Shown: positions 25,435 through 33,843, numbered from the stretch's first letter. The stretch is DNA of 64,000 bases from Streptomyces violens (GCF_000717745.1 NZ_JOBH01000010.1:434001-498000); one strand, 5' to 3'. Numbers and translations: made by a program. Notes: generated by a model from the sequence alone, not told the origin.

Positions 25435-26649
25435 GTGACTGGCCAGGCGAACGACACCGCCGATGTACCGATGATCATCAGCGTGGACGACCACGTGATT
25501 GAGCCCGCCCACCTCTTCCAGACCTGGTTGCCGGCGAAGTACCGGGACCGCGGACCGAAGCCAATGACCGCCGGAATCGGGGGGTTGGAGCGGGTCGCGA
25601 GCAAGTACCGGTTCACGACGGACCCGGACGGCCCGCTGACGGACTGGTGGGAGTACGAGGGGAACCTGTTCCCGTACAAGCGGATCATTGCCGCTGTGGG
25701 CTTCTCGCGGGACGAGATGACCTTGGAAGGCATCACCCGCGAACAGATGCGCAAGGGCTGCTGGGACCCGAAGGCCCGGATCGAGGACATGGAGATGAAC
25801 CATGTCGAGGCGTCCCTGTGTTTCCCGACCTTTCCGCGCTTCTGCGGCCAGACCTTCGCCGAGGCCCGCGACCTGGAGGTGGGTCTCGCCTGCGTCAGGG
25901 CGTACAACGACTGGATGGTGGAGGAGTGGTGCGGTGACAGCGGTGGCCGGCTGATTCCTCTCTGCCTCATCCCGCTCTGGGACGTGGACCTCGCGGTGCA
26001 GGAGATCCGCAGGAACGCCGCGCGGGGAGTGCGGGCCGTGACCTTCAGCGAGATTCCTACGTACCTCGGGCTTCCGAGCATCCACTCCGGTTACTGGGAT
26101 CCGTTCTTCGCCGCTTGCGAGGAGACGGGCACGGTGGTGTGCATGCACATCGGCTCGTCGTCGCAGATGCCTGCCGCATCGCCGGACGCGCCGCCGGCGG
26201 TCGAGGCATCGCTCAGCTTCAACAACGCGATGGCCTCGATGATGGACTTCCTGTTCAGCGGGGTTCTGGTGAAATTCCCCAGGCTGAAGCTCGCGTACGC
26301 CGAGGGGCAGATGGGCTGGGTGCCGTACGCCCTGGAGCGCGCGAACGACGTGTGGCAGGAGCACCGGGCCTGGGGCGGTGTACGGGACCTGATCCCCGAG
26401 CCTCCGTCGACGTACTACTACCGGCAGATCTTCTGCTGCTTCTTCCGCGACAAGCACGGCGTCGCCTCGCTGGAGTCCGTCGGCGTGGACAACGCGACGT
26501 TCGAGACCGACTACCCGCACGTGGACTCGACCTGGCCGCACACCAAGCAGGTCGCCGCCGACCACGTCGCCGGCCTCCCGCCGGACGTGACGTACAAGCT
26601 GCTGCGCGGCAATGCGATCAGGATGCTGGATCTCGACTTCGACAAGTAG
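25435..26649 (+). CDS. Amidohydrolase-family metal-dependent hydrolase
   Basis: A 404-residue TIM-barrel protein of the amidohydrolase-2 (ACMSD-like) group. The N-terminus has ISVDDHVIEPAHLFQTWLP, the family D-x-H-like opening. VCMHIGSSSQMP near residue 235, LKLAYAEGQMGWVPYALERA near 285 and FETDYPHVDSTWPHT near 360 are the conserved later strands and metal/acid residues. Close relatives are annotated only as TIM-barrel hydrolases; the substrate is unknown. The GTG at 25435 follows GGGAGGG. A perfect terminator hairpin follows the stop. As cargo on a conjugative element this catabolic-type gene is unusual. Confidence 0.88.
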   Translation: MTGQANDTADVPMIISVDDHVIEPAHLFQTWLPAKYRDRGPKPMTAGIGGLERVASKYRFTTDPDGPLTDWWEYEGNLFPYKRIIAAVGFSRDEMTLEGITREQMRKGCWDPKARIEDMEMNHVEASLCFPTFPRFCGQTFAEARDLEVGLACVRAYNDWMVEEWCGDSGGRLIPLCLIPLWDVDLAVQEIRRNAARGVRAVTFSEIPTYLGLPSIHSGYWDPFFAACEETGTVVCMHIGSSSQMPAASPDAPPAVEASLSFNNAMASMMDFLFSGVLVKFPRLKLAYAEGQMGWVPYALERANDVWQEHRAWGGVRDLIPEPPSTYYYRQIFCCFFRDKHGVASLESVGVDNATFETDYPHVDSTWPHTKQVAADHVAGLPPDVTYKLLRGNAIRMLDLDFDK

Positions 26650-26668
26650 CAACCCGGGAGACAGTGGA

Positions 26669-26707
26669 AGGCGGTCGTACCGGCCTCTTGGGCCGGTACG
26701 ACCGCCT
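26669..26707 (+). terminator. Terminator after the amidohydrolase gene
   Basis: A perfect 17-bp stem (arm AGGCGGTCGTACCGGCC, complement after TCTTG) begins 20 bases after the stop codon. Confidence 0.85.
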
Positions 26708-26836
26708 GCAGGTACTGGCCGCCCCGTTCAGTTTGTTCTTCATCTTCGGGTGTGACGTAGAAGGACTGGCGCGATACCGACACTGTCCGGTGGGGCGGCT
26801 CTTTCACGCGTCCTGGGGTCGGAACCTGAAGAGCTC

Positions 26837-26874
26837 TTCAGCGCCCTTCAGGCTGTGTTCAGGTTCCCTTCGGC
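26837..26874 (+). promoter_or_regulatory. Phased TTCAG repeats before the PepSY gene
   Basis: TTCA(G) or TTCGG occurs at 26837, 26847, 26858 and 26869, that is every 10-11 bases, about one helical turn. Such tandem direct repeats are typical binding sites of OmpR/PhoB-family response regulators. They end about 80 bases before the PepSY start codon. The regulator is not in this window. Confidence 0.55.
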
Positions 26875-26951
26875 ACTGTGATCAATGTCGGAAGGGCGCG
26901 ACAAGGCCCGCCGACGGAACCGACCGCACCACGCTCCGGAGGAACGTCCCC

Positions 26952-27632
26952 ATGCAGGCCAATGCCAAGCGCACGCTCGCCCCCCGCGCCATCGTCCTCG
27001 CCACGGCCGCCGCCGTCGCACTGATCGGCGGCACGGGTGCCGCGACCGCCTTCGCGAACGACGATGCCCCGGCCCCGCACTCCTCGGTCAAGCTCTCCCA
27101 GAGCGAGCGCCACTTGGACGACACCGCCGAGGACCGCGCCCAGGTCAAGGCCGACAAGATCAGCCAGTCCGAGGCCACCGCCAAGGCTCTCAAGGCCGTC
27201 CCCGGCACCGTGACCTCCGCCGAACTCGACAACGCGGACAGCAATGGCTCCCTCATCTGGGAGGTCGACGTCCTCGGCAAGGACCACAAGAACCACGACG
27301 TCACCATCGACGCCGGCAACGGCAAGGTCCTGAACAAGCACACCGACCGCGACGACGACGCCGCCCAGGACGCCGCCGAGACCCAGGCCCAGATCAAGGC
27401 CGACAAGATCGGCCACGACAAGGCCATCGCCAAGGCCCTGAAGGCCGTCCCCGGCACCGTCGTCTCCTACGGCCTCGACGACAACGACCGCAACGGTTCC
27501 ACCGTCTGGGAGGTCGACGTCCTCGGCAAGGACCACAAGAGCCACGACGTCACCATTGACGCTGCCAGCGGCAAGGTCCTCAACCAGCACGTCGACCAGG
27601 ACGACCACGACAACGACAGCGACGACGACTGA
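26952..27632 (+). CDS. Secreted protein with two PepSY domains
   Basis: A 226-residue exported protein. Residues 1-38 form a signal peptide (basic RTLAPRA, hydrophobic core, cleavage near AFA-ND). Two PepSY repeats follow, near residues 62-130 and 140-205, each with AKALKAVPGTV, IWEVDVLGKDHK or VWEVDVLGKDHK, HDVTIDA and GKVLN. PepSY proteins are thought to inhibit or chaperone secreted peptidases or bind ions. The C-terminus is very acidic (DQDDHDNDSDDD). The frame is open far upstream through the amidohydrolase gene, but the real start is ATG 26952. Phased TTCAG repeats upstream suggest two-component control. Confidence 0.88.
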   Translation: MQANAKRTLAPRAIVLATAAAVALIGGTGAATAFANDDAPAPHSSVKLSQSERHLDDTAEDRAQVKADKISQSEATAKALKAVPGTVTSAELDNADSNGSLIWEVDVLGKDHKNHDVTIDAGNGKVLNKHTDRDDDAAQDAAETQAQIKADKIGHDKAIAKALKAVPGTVVSYGLDDNDRNGSTVWEVDVLGKDHKSHDVTIDAASGKVLNQHVDQDDHDNDSDDD

Positions 27633-27679
27633 TCAGGCTCCAGGCTGCCTGGGCGCTTGCCTGAAACCTCCCCCGGAGC

Positions 27680-27722
27680 TCGAAGGGGCCGCCACCGCCA
27701 CTGTCCGGCGGACGCGGCCCCT
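27680..27722 (+). terminator. Terminator after the PepSY gene
   Basis: An imperfect GC-rich hairpin (AAGGGGCCGC paired with GCGGCCCCTT) lies about 50 bases after the stop. Confidence 0.65.
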
Positions 27723-27830
27723 TCATCCATTCCGGACCGTAATTCGCCTCTACACACTCTTGTTGGACACGTGGAGGTGCTGCCCAGTCGCCAGGAAGCG
27801 CTGAGTGAACGGCTGGACAGCAGCTCAAGC

Positions 27831-28583
27831 TCAGCCAGGCACGCGGGCCGCGGCCGTCACCGGTGTCTTGTAGACTGCTGCCATGCGGTCCCCGGACAAC
27901 AGCAGGTCCGCGACCTCAACGACTCGCCCCGCGGTATCGACGGATGTCCGCTGGATGGCCAGGACTGAGACTCCGGGGAAGATTCCCAGCACCCTGGCTT
28001 CGTCTGCCGTCGGCGGCCGGGCTCCGACTCGTTCGGTGACGTGGTCCAGTTCAATGCCCGCGTTGATGAGCCATCCCTCGTACGCGTCGCCCCATGGTGA
28101 GCCGTCGCCGACGGAACCGACCGGCGCCATCGGTATCGCGGCCACCATGTCGTACACCAGGTACGAACGCACGAGACTGCATGGGCTCTCGTCCTCCTGG
28201 AGCCGGCCACGGTAGCTGAACTCCAGCAGGCGCGTCCGCGGCTGCACGTTCAAGCGAGCGGCAAGCTCTTCCGTGGCTTTCATTTCGCAGCAGGTGACGA
28301 CCACGTCGATATCCGGAGCGGGGCCGGCGAGCCGCCTGCTCCGCCTGTCATTGGCGTACTCGATCTGATTCCCCGACGCCCGGACGAAGCTTCCGCGTCC
28401 GTGCTGCTTCTCGATCAGCCCTTCGGCTTGCAGCGCGCTGAGCGCCTGACGCACCGTGGGTAGGCCCACCCTGTACGCCCTGGTGAGGGCAGTCTCCGCG
28501 GGCAGGCGCGAGCCGGCGGGAAGCGAGCCGTCCTGGATCTGCTGGCGGAGGTCCGCAGCAATCACCTCGTACCGCTTAGCCAT
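27831..28583 (-). CDS. GntR-family (HutC/UTRA) regulator
   Basis: A 250-residue repressor. The N-terminal winged helix (KRYEVIAADLRQQIQDGSLP, then LPAETALTRAYRVGLPTVRQAL) is a GntR DNA-binding domain at residues 1-75; residues about 95-245 are the UTRA effector domain (TRLLEFSYRGR, GARPPTADEARVLGI). It is similar in layout to the GntR gene at 35162-35950, with related UTRA text (ARPPTA-EA--LG), so the two are probably paralogues. Such KorSA-like repressors control transfer in Streptomyces elements. ATG 28583 is chosen; a TTG two codons upstream lies closer to GAGGAG. Confidence 0.87.
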   Translation of the reverse strand: MAKRYEVIAADLRQQIQDGSLPAGSRLPAETALTRAYRVGLPTVRQALSALQAEGLIEKQHGRGSFVRASGNQIEYANDRRSRRLAGPAPDIDVVVTCCEMKATEELAARLNVQPRTRLLEFSYRGRLQEDESPCSLVRSYLVYDMVAAIPMAPVGSVGDGSPWGDAYEGWLINAGIELDHVTERVGARPPTADEARVLGIFPGVSVLAIQRTSVDTAGRVVEVADLLLSGDRMAAVYKTPVTAAARVPG

Positions 28584-28736
28584 CCACAATCACCATCTCC
28601 TCGCTCGGGTTCAATGGGCGGCACCACTCCGGTACTTCTGATCGGTGGCGGGGTCCGGTCAACGCGCTCGTTCTCCTCTCGGGAGGTGCGGTGGCTCGGC
28701 GGCCGGGACGGTTCTGCCGGTCATGTGTGCGGCTCC

Positions 28737-29078
28737 CTACGGCCTGCTCTCGTCGACTTGGCCGGGCCGGTCTTCGCGGGGTTCCTGCGGTCCGTACGTC
28801 TTTCGGCTGGGCGCTCCATCAGGACCCGCGCGACCATGCGGATGCGGAACGATCCAGATGACCGCCCAGGCGCTGAGCCCGTCGGCTCCCCCTTCGAGGC
28901 CGAACCGGTCGGCGCGTTCTAAGGCGGTCAGCAAGAATCGCCAGCTCGCCTCGGAGGGAGCTTCCGGCACGCTGACCTCGATCCGGATGCGGCCGGGGCG
29001 GCGGGACAGACGCGGCTCGTAGCCGGCGGCTGCAAGGCGTGCCGCGATGTCCTGCGCTCGGGATGCAGGTGCAGGCAC
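28737..29078 (-). CDS. Hypothetical small protein
   Basis: A 113-residue soluble protein of unknown function. It starts MPAPASRAQDIAARLAAAGYEPRLSRRPGRIRIEVSVPE (shown here in outline), a helix followed by strands that look like a small alpha/beta fold, then ERADRFGLEGG and a polar, disordered tail. It is divergent from the GntR gene at 29155, with the shared control region 29079-29154 carrying CTAG-type operators. Small partners of this kind next to GntR genes are common in streptomycete elements. Confidence 0.6.
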   Translation of the reverse strand: MPAPASRAQDIAARLAAAGYEPRLSRRPGRIRIEVSVPEAPSEASWRFLLTALERADRFGLEGGADGLSAWAVIWIVPHPHGRAGPDGAPSRKTYGPQEPREDRPGQVDESRP

Positions 29079-29113
29079 GTCTCCTCCGTCGCAACGAAAT
29101 TACCCACCGTAAA

Positions 29114-29145
29114 GCTAGTTAACCAGCCTAGAGCTAGTGGACTAG
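29114..29145. promoter_or_regulatory. Paired CTAG-type operators in front of the GntR gene
   Basis: CTAGTTAACCAG (29115-29126) and CTAGTGGACTAG (29134-29145) are spaced 19 bases apart just before the start codon. They are variants of CTAGTTAACTAG at 25241-25252. Autoregulation by the adjacent GntR protein is likely. Confidence 0.65.
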
Positions 29146-29154
29146 ATTTGCCAT

Positions 29155-29913
29155 ATGCCTGAGCAGCCGCCTTACCTCGCCGTCGCCGACCGTCTCCGGC
29201 AACGCATCACGAGTGGCGAGTGGTCGCCTGGCGATCGGCTGCCCTCCCGCGCGCAGATCGGCAGTGAGTACGAGGTGGGCGAGAATGTCGTCCGCCGCGC
29301 GCAGGAACTGCTCATCGCTCAGGGCCTGCTCGAAGGCCGCGCGGGATCGGGGACGTACGTGGCGGAGCCGCGTGACCGCCTCCGCATGGTCCGGTCCTGG
29401 TGCCGCGAGCAGCGAGACGGTTCGCCGTTCCGGGCGGACATGGCCGGGCTCGGCAAGCGAGGAACTTGGGAACACCGCACAGAGGCGAAGGTGCCGGCCC
29501 CGGCGGCCATTGCCGCTCGTCTTGGCATCGCCGAGGGCGACCTGTGCGTCCGTACTGAGTACGAGTTCCTGGCGGACGGTAAGCCGGTGCAGCTCTCGAC
29601 CAGTTGGGAGCCGTACGACATCACGGGCGGCACCATCATCGTTCTCCCCGAGGGCGGCCCGCATGCCGGCCGCGGAGTCGTGCAGCGGATGGCGGAGATC
29701 GGCGTCGTGATCACGCACGCCGTCGAGCAGCCGGAGCCGCGGAAGGCCACCGACGCGGAAGCGACGCTGCTGGGGGTGCCGAGAAACTCCTTGGTCACCC
29801 ACATTCAGCGCACGTACATGGCGGAGGACGGCCGGCCGGTGGAAACCGCGGACATCGTCCTTCCCGCCGCACACTGCGAGATCGTGTACGAGGTCCCGAT
29901 CGACCGCGCGTGA
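29155..29913 (+). CDS. GntR-family (UTRA) regulator
   Basis: A 252-residue repressor with a GntR winged helix at residues 5-72 (YLAVADRLRQRITSGEWSPG, LPSRAQIGSEYEVGENVVRRAQ) and a UTRA ligand domain at about 95-245 (YEFLADGKPVQLSTSWEP, EATLLGVPRNSLVTHIQRTY). No ribosome binding site precedes the ATG; the operator ends nine bases before it, so the transcript may be leaderless. Its probable targets are its own promoter and the small gene pair at 24406-25058, which share CTAGTTAAC sites. Confidence 0.88.
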   Translation: MPEQPPYLAVADRLRQRITSGEWSPGDRLPSRAQIGSEYEVGENVVRRAQELLIAQGLLEGRAGSGTYVAEPRDRLRMVRSWCREQRDGSPFRADMAGLGKRGTWEHRTEAKVPAPAAIAARLGIAEGDLCVRTEYEFLADGKPVQLSTSWEPYDITGGTIIVLPEGGPHAGRGVVQRMAEIGVVITHAVEQPEPRKATDAEATLLGVPRNSLVTHIQRTYMAEDGRPVETADIVLPAAHCEIVYEVPIDRA

Positions 29914-29952
29914 GCCCGGTGTCCGCAGATATCCACAAACTCGGGAGTCGGC

Positions 29953-30876
29953 TTGACTGCTGCCCTTCATCGGATCAAGCGGGACCTGGCGCGCTGGTAC
30001 GTGCGTTACGCGCCGGGCACCGTCGGCAAGGCCGCCGTGCTCGACAACTACCTGAATGCTGAGCTGCGGGACCACCCCGTGGTCCGCCAGGCCCGAACGC
30101 GCTTCGGCGCCACCTTCACGACAGACACACAGGACCTCATCCAGCGGTACATCTACCTCTTCGGGGTGTGGGAGCCGCACCTAACGCAGTGGCTTGAGAG
30201 TCGACTCAAGCCCGGGGACACCTTCGTGGATGTCGGGGCGAACATCGGCTACTACAGCCTGCTCGCCTCACACCTGGTGGGTGAGAGCGGCAAGGTGGTG
30301 TCCATCGAGGCATCCCCGAGGTTCCACAGCGTTCTCGTCGACCAGGCCGCGGCCAACAACTGCACCAACCTGCGCGCCATCAACGCCGCAATCTCCGATC
30401 GGGACGAGGTACTGACCTTCGTCCTCGCGAGCTCGCGCAACATGGGGGCGAACAGCATCGTCCCGTACGCCGGCGAAGCGGAGTCCACGTTCGAGGCGCA
30501 AGCCCGGCCGCTGCCCGACGTGTTGACGGCGGAGGAGATCGCCAAGGCCCGCGTGATCAAAATCGACGTCGAGGGCGCCGAGGGGGCCGCCGTACGGGGC
30601 CTGGAACCCGTCCTGGACCAGCTTCGCCCTGACGTCGAGCTGGCCATAGAGGTCACCCCGCAGCGGATGGCGGAGCTGGGCCAGTCCGCCGATGAGCTGT
30701 TGGAGACGTTCACGAAGCGCGGCTTCAATGTGTACCGGTTGGCCAATGACTACGCGGCCGAGAGCTATCCCGCCGCCCTGCACCGCGGCACCCAGGCGCC
30801 GATCCGCTGGCGCGGCCCGGTCACTGACGAGAGCGAGCTGATCTTCTCTCGGGTGGACGCCGAAGAACTGCGGTGA
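29953..30876 (+). CDS. FkbM-family methyltransferase
   Basis: A 307-residue SAM-dependent methyltransferase. Motif I is FVDVGANIGYYSLLAS near residue 92, motif II VSIEASPRFHSVLVDQ, and the FkbM-specific VIKIDVEGAEGAAVRGL occurs near residue 198. FkbM enzymes methylate sugar or polyketide hydroxyls; the acceptor here is unknown. The N-terminus (residues 1-75) is an extra helical region. The start is probably TTG 29953; no ATG or GTG is placed better. It lies 39 bases after the GntR gene and may be in its operon. A hairpin at 30879-30898 follows. Confidence 0.87.
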   Translation: MTAALHRIKRDLARWYVRYAPGTVGKAAVLDNYLNAELRDHPVVRQARTRFGATFTTDTQDLIQRYIYLFGVWEPHLTQWLESRLKPGDTFVDVGANIGYYSLLASHLVGESGKVVSIEASPRFHSVLVDQAAANNCTNLRAINAAISDRDEVLTFVLASSRNMGANSIVPYAGEAESTFEAQARPLPDVLTAEEIAKARVIKIDVEGAEGAAVRGLEPVLDQLRPDVELAIEVTPQRMAELGQSADELLETFTKRGFNVYRLANDYAAESYPAALHRGTQAPIRWRGPVTDESELIFSRVDAEELR

Positions 30877-30878
30877 GA

Positions 30879-30898
30879 CCGAGGCGCCATCGCCTCGG
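30879..30898 (+). terminator. Small hairpin after the FkbM gene
   Basis: CCGAGGCG-CCAT-CGCCTCGG forms an 8-bp perfect stem three bases after the stop codon. Confidence 0.6.
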
Positions 30899-31017
30899 CG
30901 AGTAATTACTTCACTTATCAATCAACCATCCAGTTGGGCCATGGTCCGATTACGGTTGCCCTTCAAGATCAAGATCACGTACGCTCCTCGGGACTAGTTT
31001 CAATCGGGGAGATAGCA

Positions 31018-31470
31018 ATGAAGCGCGCCGTAAGGAGCTTCGCTCTTGGTGCCGCCGTTGTGGCGACCACCCTCGCAGGAATGCCCGCAGCAGAGGCTCA
31101 GACCACCTCGGCTGCCGCAATGGGGCAAATCACTTGCAAGGTAAACCCAAACCGGCCTCACGAATCCCATGGCAAGCCTGGGTGGATTGTGGGGAAGTCT
31201 CAGTACTGGTGCACTGCGGGTATTGACTCACTCGTGAACACCGTGAAGCTGCAGAAGAAGGTCAAGGGTAAATGGGTTACTGCCGCGAAGAGCAAGTCTG
31301 AAAGCGTAAAGAAGCCCAAGGGGAACAAGAAGTACCGCAACCAGACCAGGAACTACAAGTGCCGCAAGGGCACGTTCCGGACGGCCAGCCGCGGTCACGG
31401 CGTGTACAAGGGAGTTCCCTCCAAGTCGATGCACTGGCAGTACAGCAAGGCTGTCAAGAACCCTTGCTGA
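31018..31470 (+). CDS. Small secreted basic protein with four cysteines
   Basis: A 150-residue exported protein. Residues 1-27 are a signal peptide (MKRAVRSF, hydrophobic core, AEA cleavage). The mature part is strongly basic (many Lys/Arg; KLQKKVKGKW, KSESVKKPKGNKKYRN) and has four cysteines (ITCKV, YWCTAG, YKCRKG, final Cys), enough for two disulfides. I do not recognise the family. GGGGAGA six bases upstream supports the ATG. Lower GC than the chromosome. It may be an extracellular effector or toxin; that is a guess from size and charge. Confidence 0.7.
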   Translation: MKRAVRSFALGAAVVATTLAGMPAAEAQTTSAAAMGQITCKVNPNRPHESHGKPGWIVGKSQYWCTAGIDSLVNTVKLQKKVKGKWVTAAKSKSESVKKPKGNKKYRNQTRNYKCRKGTFRTASRGHGVYKGVPSKSMHWQYSKAVKNPC

Positions 31471-31487
31471 GAACTCGGTGATCGAAC

Positions 31488-31529
31488 GAGACGGCCCTCG
31501 CCCGAGCTTCTTGGGTGAGGGCCGTCGCG
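31488..31529 (+). terminator. Terminator after the secreted-protein gene
   Basis: GACGGCCCTCGCCC pairs with GGGTGAGGGCCGTC around a 9-base loop, about 17 bases after the stop. Confidence 0.8.
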
Positions 31530-31581
31530 TTCCTCGAACCGCTAAAATGCGGCTCAGGATACGCATCTTGAAAGGAAGCGC

Positions 31582-31974
31582 ATGCGTGACGATGTTGTAG
31601 CGATCATCCGTTCTTTCGAGCAGAGTGGGAAGGTAATTTTCCGTCAGCTCGATGAGCACACCTGGATTCTGGTGCCGACGGAAACCGGATGCCCTATCGT
31701 GTTTGATGATCTCGGGGATTCCTTGGTCATGAGGACTGGAATCGATGTCCGTGTCACTATGGATTATGAGCTTGAGACATCGCGTGATGCCCTACCTGAG
31801 GTTATCGAAGCATTGACCAATGGGCAGACGGCAGAACGATTTGAGACGGCATACCGGAACCGTCTGTCCCCTTCTGGGTACAAGATTGAGTACCCCAGCG
31901 GAAGCCAGATGGAGTCAGGCGAGCGTCAGGGGCGCGAGTACTCTGTTCGTTTGCCTGCATGGAACGCCGAATAA
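31582..31974 (+). CDS. Hypothetical cytoplasmic protein
   Basis: A 130-residue acidic soluble protein of unknown function, with lower GC than the chromosome. It has a helix (VVAIIRSFEQSGKVIFRQL), strands (WILVPTETGCPIVFDDLG, VMRTGIDVRVTMDYEL), and ends in EYSVRLPAWNAE. Alternating strands and acidity recall immunity proteins, and the gene follows a small secreted basic protein; the pairing is a guess. GAAAGGAAG upstream is a good ribosome binding site. A terminator hairpin follows at 32001-32030. Confidence 0.65.
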   Translation: MRDDVVAIIRSFEQSGKVIFRQLDEHTWILVPTETGCPIVFDDLGDSLVMRTGIDVRVTMDYELETSRDALPEVIEALTNGQTAERFETAYRNRLSPSGYKIEYPSGSQMESGERQGREYSVRLPAWNAE

Positions 31975-32000
31975 GGTCTTTCCTGGAGAAAGCGCAGTGC

Positions 32001-32030
32001 TGCCGCTCAGCTCGCGCAAGCTGAGCGGCA
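32001..32030 (+). terminator. Terminator after the 31582 gene
   Basis: TGCCGCTCAGCT pairs perfectly with AGCTGAGCGGCA around CGCGCA. Confidence 0.8.
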
Positions 32031-32035
32031 AGGGG

Positions 32036-32107
32036 GATAAGTTTGGTAAGCGGGCTGACCTGCGGAAATGACGGTGCGATAAGGGGACCGTTTGGTGGGC
32101 GGTAACC
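32036..32107. repeat. Small cluster of GGTAAG/GCGATAAG motifs
   Basis: GGATAAG (32035), GGTAAGC (32045), GCGATAAG (32076) and GGTAACC (32101) lie close together. GGTAAG-N3-GCTGACCTGC (32045-32063) is repeated at 43559-43577, and CGGTGCGATAAG appears inverted at 43643-43654. The stretch is a partial copy of the iteron-like array near the excisionase gene. Confidence 0.5.
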
Positions 32108-32878
32108 TCTGGCTGTCGTCAAGTCCGGTTTTGCGGCTCTTCGTAGATGAGCCGGGGCGCGTCGCGTTTCAGGCGGCCGAACCGTCGCAGGTAGGCCACC
32201 TTCAGAGGGCGGGTTCAGTCAGTTGAGCGGACCAGTTGCTTCGGGCTCGCACGACCCGTTCCGTATGGGCCCAAGCCCTGACCTGGCGGCGCTCGCAGCG
32301 ATGAACGTCACTTCACCACGCCGCAGTGGCGCTCCCCCACGAGCTGGACAGTGACCTGGCGACGCCGGCATGACCGCACGCCGAGATGGCCCGAAAGCGT
32401 CAACCTCGCCGAGCGCGACAAAGGCAGGTGTCCTAGAGGCGTGGTGTCTCCAGTGGGCGACGCCCGCGGCGGGTGACGAGGGGCTTGATGCCGCGCCTCC
32501 ATAGCAGACGGCGGCACTTGTCGTAGCCGTAACGACGTGGCAACGAGCATGAGCGGCAGAACCGAAGCCTCGGCGGACGATGGCGCCTGAGAAGCTCACG
32601 GGACTGGCACCGGTTCAGCAGCGCAAACGGGATGACGAAACCAACGTGACGAGGCTCCACTAACTCTTACGCAGGTAGCCACACGAATACTCCATCCCGT
32701 CCGGGCGCCTTGGCTTGTCCGGAACAGTTGCTCGCTCAACCGAATGCATTGCCGATAGGGAAGTGCCTGCATGCACATCTGAAAGCCAAGAGCAAATGAG
32801 ACTTCCGCATCGCTCATAAGTATGATCTTGGCGACGACGGCTGCTGACCACAGCCGCCAGCCATGTAGGGGGATACTT
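32108..32878. other. Long noncoding or decayed stretch
   Basis: About 770 bases with no gene I can support. A 31-codon open frame on the minus strand (32119-32214, ending EEPQNRT) has the feel of a C-terminal gene scrap. Lower GC than the chromosome. The end holds the promoter of the next gene. Confidence 0.4.
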
Positions 32879-33430
32879 ATGTCTCGTAGAATGACCATGC
32901 GAGCAGTCGGGGTTGCGATGACCCTTCTGCCCACCGCTTTGGGAACGACCGCAGCTCACGCCAGCACCGGCGAGCCTTCGCCCGTTCCGGAAGTTCAGAA
33001 GCAAAGCGGTGAAATTTCGCCTCGAGCAGCTGTCGGACACTACAGCAAGCTCATCAACAAGACGGCGAAGAAGAACTACACGAACACCAAGAACGAAATT
33101 GCCCGCTGCACGGCGCAGACCAAGGGCATGACTTGCATGATCAACAAGACGTCGTCGGCGACGCGCACGATTGACGCGGGATTCGGCCTGAGCCGTAACG
33201 GTGTTGCGGCGAGCCTGAACATCAGCAAGGCCAAGACGCAGTCCGTGTCGGTGACATGCAGTGCAAAGGTCAGTAAGGGCCACTCGCTCGTCGCCTATCC
33301 GATCGGCACACGGTACAAGTACAAGATTGAGAAGCACATCACCACACCCCTTGACTACAAGGCCGGTACGAGTGGGTGGAAGTACGCTTTCGATCCCGCC
33401 CCCGCGAAGGTAAGTTGCAAGGTCATATGA
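32879..33430 (+). CDS. Secreted hypothetical protein
   Basis: A 183-residue exported protein. Residues 1-29 form a signal peptide (MSRRMTMRAVGVAM, cleavage near AHA-ST). The mature part has four cysteines (ARCTA, MTCMI, VTCSA, final SCKVI) and alternating polar/hydrophobic stretches (GFGLSRNGVAASLNISKAKT, QSVSVTCSAKVSKG) that suggest a beta-rich fold. The Lys-rich character resembles the secreted protein at 31018. Family unknown. The stop overlaps the next ATG (ATGA), so it forms an operon with a lipoprotein gene. Confidence 0.72.
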   Translation: MSRRMTMRAVGVAMTLLPTALGTTAAHASTGEPSPVPEVQKQSGEISPRAAVGHYSKLINKTAKKNYTNTKNEIARCTAQTKGMTCMINKTSSATRTIDAGFGLSRNGVAASLNISKAKTQSVSVTCSAKVSKGHSLVAYPIGTRYKYKIEKHITTPLDYKAGTSGWKYAFDPAPAKVSCKVI

Positions 33431-33843
33431 GTTGCCGCCGTAGTCATTTTGCGTTCACGCTCCCCCGGGTCGGCGCTGTGGCGGGTGCCGCGGCAGTGGC
33501 GATGGTCCTGGCAGGGTGTGGCACGCACGACGAGCCGCAGGTGCCTGTGGACTCGCTCGTCGGCCAGTCCGTCGCTCAGGTGGAGGGAAATCTGCCGCAG
33601 AGCTCTTCGATGGTGTCGTATGACCTGTCAAAGCCCGTCACCGGTGCAGAGCCCAAGTACGGCATCTCGGATGACGCAAACCACAGCGATTGGTTCGTTG
33701 TGGCGGCGTGCGCAAATACGAAGAACGTTGAGGACGACACTCGGCTCGCCGTCGGCGTGCTGCACGCTGATGCGTACTCCAAGAATGTTGCGCGCAAGGC
33801 AAAGACCCATGCCTTTGACCGCTACCTGTCGGAGTGCAAGTAA
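33427..33843 (+). CDS. Lipoprotein, hypothetical
   Basis: A 138-residue lipoprotein. The signal peptide ends in the lipobox VLAGC (Cys near residue 31), so the mature protein would be lipid-anchored outside the membrane. The mature part has VDSLVGQSVAQVEGNLPQSS, a PASTA-like opening phrase, and two further cysteines. The ATG overlaps the stop of the secreted-protein gene. An anchored partner of the secreted protein, possibly for immunity or display, is a reasonable guess but not shown. Confidence 0.75.
   Translation: MSCRRSHFAFTLPRVGAVAGAAAVAMVLAGCGTHDEPQVPVDSLVGQSVAQVEGNLPQSSSMVSYDLSKPVTGAEPKYGISDDANHSDWFVVAACANTKNVEDDTRLAVGVLHADAYSKNVARKAKTHAFDRYLSECK

Noticed and set aside
26115..26951. 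Long open frame upstream of the PepSY gene
   Set aside because: It is an out-of-frame reading of the amidohydrolase gene; the signal peptide begins at ATG 26952.
32119..32214. Short minus-strand frame ending EEPQNRT as a transposase fragment
   Set aside because: Only 31 codons, no motif that names a family, and no terminal repeats were seen nearby.
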